Below, piece by piece: positions 58,438-64,000 of a stretch of 64,000 nucleotides of DNA. Origin of the DNA: Misgurnus anguillicaudatus. Lineage: Eukaryota; Chordata; Actinopteri; Cypriniformes; Cobitidae. Location: the NCBI RefSeq assembly GCF_027580225.2, contig NC_073340.2, forward strand, positions 35,560,001 to 35,624,000, read 5' to 3'. How positions within the stretch are numbered: the first letter of the stretch is position 1; the number at the start of each line of letters is the position of its first letter. Both the position numbers and the translations under genes were made by a program. Below the pieces are notes generated by a model. It was not told the DNA's origin and searched no databases. It worked only from the letters and a program-made list of their open reading frames with translations.

Positions 58438-59120
58438 TCAATTTGGAGCCTCAGTCGGAGGCTGCAAGCCGACTTGCGAGTCTGCCCTCCGTGTCCTCCC
58501 TGGTGAGGACAGAACACGAGAGGATACAGGCTCGATACGAACATTGTAAAATCTAATGAACGTATTAGGTGTCGCCCAACCAGCAGCTCTACAGATGTCT
58601 GTTAGCGAGGAACCACGAGCTAATGCCCAAGATGAGGCAACACTCCGAGTGGAGTGCGCTCTCAAATTAAAGGGGCAAGGAATGCCCTGCAAATTATAAA
58701 CCAGGGCGATAGTATCAACTACCCAATGAGACATCCTCTGCTTAGTGACAGCTTTCCCTTTCTGCTGGCCACCATAACAAACAAAGAGCTGGTCTGAGGT
58801 CCTGAAGCTTTGCGTGCGGACCACGTAGAATCGCAGTGCGCGTACGGGGCACAACAAAGCCTCGGTTGGGTTTGCCTGCTCCAAAGGCAACGCTTGCAAG
58901 CTCACCACCTTATCTCTGAAGGGAGTGGTGGGAACTTTGGGCACGTAGCCTGGTCTGGGTCTTCAGTGAGACAGCAGGACCAAACTAAAGGCACGAATCG
59001 TCAACAGAGAATGCATGTAAATCTCCTACTCTCTTCATGGAGGCCAATGCTAGCAGGGTCAGAGTTTTCATTGATAAAAACTTCAGACTCGCAAACTGCA
59101 AAGGCTAAATCGGAGACCTG
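58438..59120 (-). pseudogene. DIRS tyrosine recombinase remnant
   Basis: SLKFLSMKTLTLLALASMKR then VGDLHAFSVDD (about 59095-59000), an in-frame stop, and the C-terminal catalytic part in the frame 58438-58944: RAHSTRSVASSWALARG, DICRAAGWATPNTF, RFYNVRIEPVSSRVL. The H-x2-R box (HSTR) and the nucleophilic Tyr (RFY) can be seen, so the catalytic part is preserved while the N-terminal joint is broken. Confidence 0.88.
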
Positions 59121-59724
59121 AAGGCTTCAGCACCATGGACAGGTCTCAGGAAAAAAGAGGGAGGGCGCGAGGGGTTTAGCCTGCGAGCGCCTCTTTAAAA
59201 TGTAATAATTAAATCATGCTGGCCAACTGATCTGCCGTAGATAAGTGAGTGATGAGCAGAAATAGCGGCGATATCAATTTTAATGGCGGAGGGACAGCCT
59301 ACCATCTAACCCATGTTAAAGATATAAAAGCATAATGTTAAAGGGCATTCTCTGGGTCCTCGCGTTGCGAAGAGCACCGGGTGACGAAAAGGTTTCATTA
59401 AGCGCGTAAGCCCGTCCTGTGGACGGTGCTCGAACCGCGTCGATGGTGTTAGATACCGCTTGCGATAAATCACCTAAACCTTGCGCGCGCTCAACGACCG
59501 TACATGGATATCCACAGGTCGGGGCGCGAGTGCCAAATGTGCCCCTTCCTAAGAAAGAAAGTCCTTCCTCAGGGGAATCCGCCAGGGAGGGCTGTCGCGA
59601 GGAGCATTAACTATGAAAACCAATTCTTGGTCGTCCAGTACGGACGATTAATAAAAGGCTCTCCTCGTCCTGCCAGACTTTGCACAGTGTCTGCGCAATA
59701 AAGCTCACTGGAAGGAATGCGTAT

Positions 59725-60111
59725 TTACGCACCCCCCGCGGTCAGCTGTGTGCCAACGCATCCACGCCGAGGCTGCCCTCGGTTAGTGAATAAAATAGGC
59801 GACAGTGGGTATCGTCCGGCGACGCAAACAGATCTATCTACGCACAACCGAACTTCTTCCAAATTAGCTGGACCGTCTGGGGGTGGAGTCGCCATTCGCC
59901 GGGGGCGCAGCTCGGAAGCGCGTACCGCTGTATTGAGCAATCCCGGGATGTAAATGGCACGAAGGGACCTCAGATGCTTCTGACTCCAAAGGAGGAGATG
60001 ACGAGCGAGATGCGACAGGTGACGAGAGCGCAAAACCGCCTTAACGGTAAATAACGCAACAGTCGCAAAGTTATCGGTGTCGACAAATACATCCTTCCCT
60101 CGCATCTCCAT
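59725..60111 (-). pseudogene. DIRS RNase H-like remnant
   Basis: VFVDTDNFATVALFTVKAV, RSRHLSHLARHLLLWSQKHL, RSLRAIYIPGLLNTAVRASE. The DTDN start and IPGxxN...A stretch fit the RNase H part of DIRS pol. The frame ends early. Confidence 0.8.
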
Positions 60112-60232
60112 AGCGGAGCGTACAAGTCCCAGATATACAGCGCACCGCTCGCGGCAGTTGGGGTGCTATGCACACCCCAGACTGCAGGCCCGTCATACGT
60201 GGCTGAACATCCCGTGCTTAGGGCATCGCATG

Positions 60233-61080
60233 CTACAGAATGCCAGGAGACCCCTCAGAGGCATATCTTGCTATCAGAAATGCTGGGTCTACTACGGGGA
60301 AATTTAAATGACACGCAGGTGTAGTGTTTACACAATGTATGCCGGTGCGCCACGCTCTCCTCGAGACTCGATCGTAAAGCCAACGCTGAAGCGGTCTCAT
60401 ATGACGCAGCTCGAGCAGTGTCACGGCTGCAGCATGCTGTCATATGTCCAGGAGCTTCTGAAATTGTATCAGAGGGACCGCGTACTTCCCTCGAACTAAA
60501 CCGAGGCAAGTCAGAACTGACTAGTTGCGCGCTCTTGTAAAACACGCCACTTAGTTGATCGAGTCTAATTCCATACTGAGAAAAAGGATCCTCTGCACGG
60601 GGCAAAGTTGCTCTTTCCCAGTCGACCTGATGACTTAAACGAGCGAGATGCCGAAGCATTAACTCTTTGTGTTCGCGCACGTCTGCCAAGAACGGGCTAT
60701 TATAAGTCAACGTAAATAAAGCAGAATGCGAACAACGCTCTCTCTCTGATATTTTAATGCCGTGACTAGCACTTTCATGGAGACACGGAGAGAGAGAGAC
60801 AGCTCGAATGGTGTACTTAATATTAATATGCCCACCCCATGACGCAGAGCGAAAAACGGTCTAAGGCGAGGGGAGATGGACACAAAAGTACACGTCTTAC
60901 AGGTCTAAAGCTGCAACCGATCTGAATATTGAAATACGAGCCTCAGCGTTATCATCCAAAAAAAGACCACCTTCGTGGAGCCGGGCGTAAATCAAATCGA
61001 TCGTAACCCACCGCGTATTTTGGGTACTATGAGATAAAGGCTGGAAAACCCTATCATCATATCATCATCTCGGTAAGAGG
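60233..61080 (-). pseudogene. DIRS reverse transcriptase remnant
   Basis: Pieces in different frames: HEGGLFLD (about 60972), VYFCVHLPSP and AVSLSPCLHE (about 60770-60890, around RT motifs B-C), HKELMLRHLARLSHQVDWE (60660), and HMRPLQRWLYDRVSRRAW (60233-60424). Order and motifs match vertebrate DIRS RT. The YxDD box itself is not intact. Confidence 0.7.
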
Positions 61081-61790
61081 GACCGGCTTGATAATCCTTC
61101 GCCAGCAGGACATCGACTTATGCACGCAGTACATGTGCATCGGATACTTTCACTATAGTGAAACGAAAGCCCGAGAATTTTGGGGTTGTGCCGGTAATTG
61201 TATTTCGTAACCGAGGCGGATCGTGCGTAAAACCCAACGAAACGGGCTGGGAACTGAAGCCAAGCACCCAGGCACCGTACGAGGAGAATTAACGACACTA
61301 CCGGAGTACCCGCGGCGGGGCAGCGAGGCGGGACAGGCGGGACTGCCGGTGCGTCTGCCGTGACAGCATAAGCATCTACAGTATGTGTGTGTGTGACACT
61401 GACCTGAGCCCGCTGAGGGAAACGGTCGTCCGGTCTCCTCAGCTGAGGACGCAGACTCCGACGGGTTTGCTGGTGGTCCGGTCTCCTGAGTGGAGGGCTC
61501 GGACTCCTCAGAACACCCGCTGGCGATAGAGGAGAGGTAGGGTGAGCTGGTGTGTGCCCGCTCACGGCTCTCTCGATCCTCTGGAGACCTGAAGAGGGAA
61601 GAGGAATGCACTCTGTGTGTGGTTAGTGGGCAGCGGCTAAACAGCCGGTGGAACATATGCAAACCAAGAATTTTCCACCCGACCCTCTATCGGGGGAAGG
61701 AGCGAATCACCGTCTCCTGAAGAGTGATCCTCTGCCAATCCAGGTCGCCCGCTTACTGGCCACTTAAACTCCCGATCTCACGGGAAGCGG

Positions 61791-62700
61791 CTAAGCGGGC
61801 GGGGCGAGCTGCTGACGACCGGTTCCCCCGCGCTGCCGAGATGGGGTCAGAAGAGGGGAACGGAGGTGGTCGCCGCAGGACGCCGACGGCGAGAGGCAGA
61901 CTGAGGAACCGGCGTGGTGGTTTTTACCAAGGGCAGCTCTCCTTCGCCGGGGCATGACCACAGAGATCGCCTCAGTCTGCGCAGCGGAGCTGTACGACTC
62001 CAAGGCCTCGCCGAAGAGGCCGGTCTGTGAGACAGGAGCATTCAAGAAGTTGTTCTCGCCTGCGTCCGTCAGCCAGACACAGCCAAAGGTGGAGATCTTG
62101 AACCACTGTCGTGAACATCTCACGACTGAAGGTCGCGGCCTCCCTCGTAAATCCTTGGTGAACCCGTAGGATCGTTATTGCGTGCAGGGCTGAAGCCGCC
62201 TCTCCGCATGCCTGACGGACAGCGCCCGTAACCGGACGACTATCTACAAACACGGGAGGGAAGGGTTGGGTGGTCCCTCCAGGAACGCAGCTGCATCGCA
62301 ACCCCCCGCTCCACTGAAGGGTCCCTGCCCTTAGCGGCTCCATTGGTGAGGGAGGTGAGGGGTGAAAGCTGAAGCTGAACGGCCGGATGGCCGCAAACCA
62401 CGTCAGCTCTTCGTGCCGTCGGGAAGAAAGGCACAGGAGCAGAGGACCGAGAGGCCCGAGCAGCTCCGAAATACCAATCACGTGGGCGGTACGGTTCGGG
62501 CGGAGAGGGGTTAACCCCTCCAACTCTACCGTTACCGCCGCTCGAGCGGGCACGGCCGCCATCTCCGGAACGACTCCACTTCGGAGGAAAATTGGACACC
62601 CCTCTGATGCTGCAGAAGTGAACGGGACCAGAAGGAGGTCCAATGGATTCGGCAGACATCGTAGAACACGACTCTGCCGTCTCCACCGGAACCTCAACCG
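61791..62700 (-). pseudogene. DIRS gag-like remnant
   Basis: Two overlapping frames: one holds ACGEAASALHAITILRVHQ and TVVQDLHLWLCL (62180-62060), the other continues DAGENNFLNAPVSQTGLFGE and QTEAISVVMPRRRRAALG. Together they match the core of DIRS gag. A frameshift lies near 62065. Confidence 0.7.
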
Positions 62701-63302
62701 GCTGAGGATGAAAGGCCGGTAGGTGGAGGACGCATCCTCCGTCCTCCTCAGCGTAGTGATGCGAAGAGCGTCATGCGAGCGCTTGACAGTCGCACCATGG
62801 CGGTGTCAGCACTGCAAAGACGCGGACAGCATTCCCGTAGAAACGTCAGTCGTCTCCGCAATCCAAGAGGGTTATGCTCTCACAGAGAGAACAAAAACTC
62901 TCCACGAGCGCAGCCTCAGAGTGCTTGATGCCCAAGCATGAAGACAGCGCTCGTGACCGTAACTGGAACCCTTATACCTCTCACATCCAAGATCGCACGG
63001 ACGAAAAGCAATCCTGAAAAGGACGCTGATCTCCGAATATACGAGAGAGTGGCTGTCTTTAAAAAGACACAGAGCTCTCACGTATCACTCTTTTAGGGAA
63101 ATCACTCTTTAGGTGCTCAGCTGATGATGCGCACAGGGAAAGGCAACGCACACACTAAACTCAAAACAAAAATATGCAGAGCAGTGGAATACTGCGAGCG
63201 TCCGCTGTGTTAGTACTGCTTGTCAATCAACTTCAGCAACCGTTCCCAGAAGAGCAGATAGTAGCTTCTCAGTCAGATAAAGCCGGCTTTCGAAGCGAAA
63301 AT

Positions 63303-63488
63303 GCTGATTTCCCTATTTGCACGTGCGCCTTATATACGCACCTGGCGGGGCGGCGCCAGCATTATGCAAATATCTCAATGCCAAGTTCATTGGCGTTTTA
63401 GTAGTATACGAAGCAGATTGGTCTCTCTAAGCGAGTTCCCAATTCGTCGGTCACGACGTGACGTCGTAGTGACCGACTGAAAGGGAAC
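63303..63488. repeat. DIRS right (5') inverted terminal repeat
   Basis: Inverse of the left repeat from GCTGATTTCCC out to the GTGACGTC block. The outer part (GTAGTGACCGACTGAAAGGG) is unique to this end and is recalled in the internal complementary region. Confidence 0.9.
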
Positions 63489-64000
63489 TACTAGTTAACT
63501 AAAAGTATATTAAAAGAACATTTGGAAGTATACCTGCAGCACAAAATGAGTAACCTACTAGTTTACTAAGAGTAATCTAACAAACATTTGCATGTACACT
63601 TGAAGTATAAGTCTAGAAAACTACTAGTATACTCATGAGTTCACTTGCAGTACAAATGAAGAACTAATTGTGCACTAGTTGTACACTTAAAGTTGACTAC
63701 TCTTACACTTATAGTACACTTAGAAGTATACTTTTATATACTAAAAGTGGGCCAATTTAGTCCCAAGCGGTATTCAAGCAGTACACTTACAAGTTTACTA
63801 CTAGAACATAAATGTTAGTACACTTACTACATAAAGTATACTTAAAACTATACTCCAACATTACTTAAGTATACTTAAAAAAATGAACTTGAAGTTTACT
63901 TCTTTTTCGTAGGGGTTGGCCTAAGATATTGTCTTGATCTGTGTTACCCCAAAGGATTTAGGAACACCTTTGAATTCTTTAAAAAAAATACTGCTGCACT

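Larger units (their letters stand above)
57549..63488 (-). mobile_element. DIRS-type tyrosine-recombinase retrotransposon, nearly complete
   Basis: 5.94 kb in minus orientation: inverted terminal repeats at 57549-57760 and 63303-63488, gag-like region about 62700-61780, RT about 61080-60230, RNase H/methyltransferase-like 60111-59725, tyrosine recombinase about 59120-58440, and an internal complementary region at 57831-57937. DIRS elements integrate through their recombinase from a circular intermediate without target duplication. Here both ends share the trinucleotide AAC (57549-57551 and 63486-63488), present once, as GTT, at the junction inside the internal complementary region (57885-57887). 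All coding regions carry frameshifts or stops. Confidence 0.9.
56009..63916. mobile_element. AGTATACTT-rich inverted-repeat element, split by DIRS
   Basis: Ends TACGAAAAAGAAGTTTATT on the left and AAGTTTACTTCTTTTTCGTA on the right are inverted copies. The body (56009-57548 and 63489-63916) is built of AGTATACTT, ACTAGTAAAC and AGTACACTT-like words. No coding frame. Inside it are an LTR-like segment (57186-57462) and the DIRS element (57549-63488). Confidence 0.65.

Noticed and set aside
60077..60307. Plus-strand 76-codon frame
   Set aside because: It is antisense to the DIRS RNase H/RT motifs and has no motif of its own.
61065..62722. Several long GC-rich open frames (plus and minus) of more than 100 codons
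   Set aside because: They overlap the DIRS gag/RT region. Only the minus-strand frames with gag motifs are meaningful; the rest result from few stops in GC-rich DNA.

Overview
The window is vertebrate nuclear DNA, most likely from a cyprinid-type teleost. It is AT-rich, has short exons with GT/AG introns, a long CA/TG microsatellite, and a dense mix of TTAA-, TA-, hAT-, Harbinger-, Tc1-, LINE-, gypsy- and DIRS-type elements. Two host genes can be read with confidence, both on the minus strand. Most of the rest is mobile DNA, much of it nested.

Region 1-4860 is the 5' part of a secreted NIDO/VWD protein of the alpha-tectorin/zonadhesin/FCGBP type. It has nine coding exons, a signal-peptide exon at 4445-4487 and a TATA box near 4855, and it runs off the left edge. 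Region 4860-16660 is intergenic and made of DNA-transposon remnants, including a 723-bp palindrome and an old non-coding duplication in which one copy keeps the empty site of a TTAA-type MITE.

Region 16660-42045 is a 12-exon, GPI-anchored-looking D8C/ZP (uromodulin/GP2-like) gene. It has three D8C exons, two Ser/Thr linkers, an EGF-like exon, a six-exon ZP module and a hydrophobic tail. Every splice phase joins in frame. Its signal-peptide exon was not found. One intron (25166-37608) holds a LINE remnant, a triple nest of DNA transposons (Harbinger > a TAGCCTG-ended element with a RecQ-like helicase remnant and 9-bp target duplications > hAT), palindromic MITEs and pieces of Ty3/gypsy.

Region 42300-48100 holds CACTG-ended, TA-flanked elements. 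The larger (43250-47412) surrounds a broken, exon-structured gene fragment and a TTAA element with its own small ORF. Region 48100-56000 carries MITEs, a chimeric gypsy remnant (a foreign LTR fused to integrase plus chromodomain) and a transposon inside another repeat. Region 56000-63916 is a palindromic repeat rich in AGTATACTT-like words, split by a near complete DIRS-type retrotransposon on the minus strand. The DIRS element has inverted terminal repeats, gag-, RT/RNase H- and tyrosine-recombinase remnants, and a textbook internal complementary region.

The two host genes sit head to tail. Between them they carry the modules (NIDO, VWD/C8/TIL, D8C, ZP, GPI tail) from which tectorins, uromodulin and zonadhesin are built, so the locus looks like a small cluster of extracellular matrix or mucosal filament proteins.
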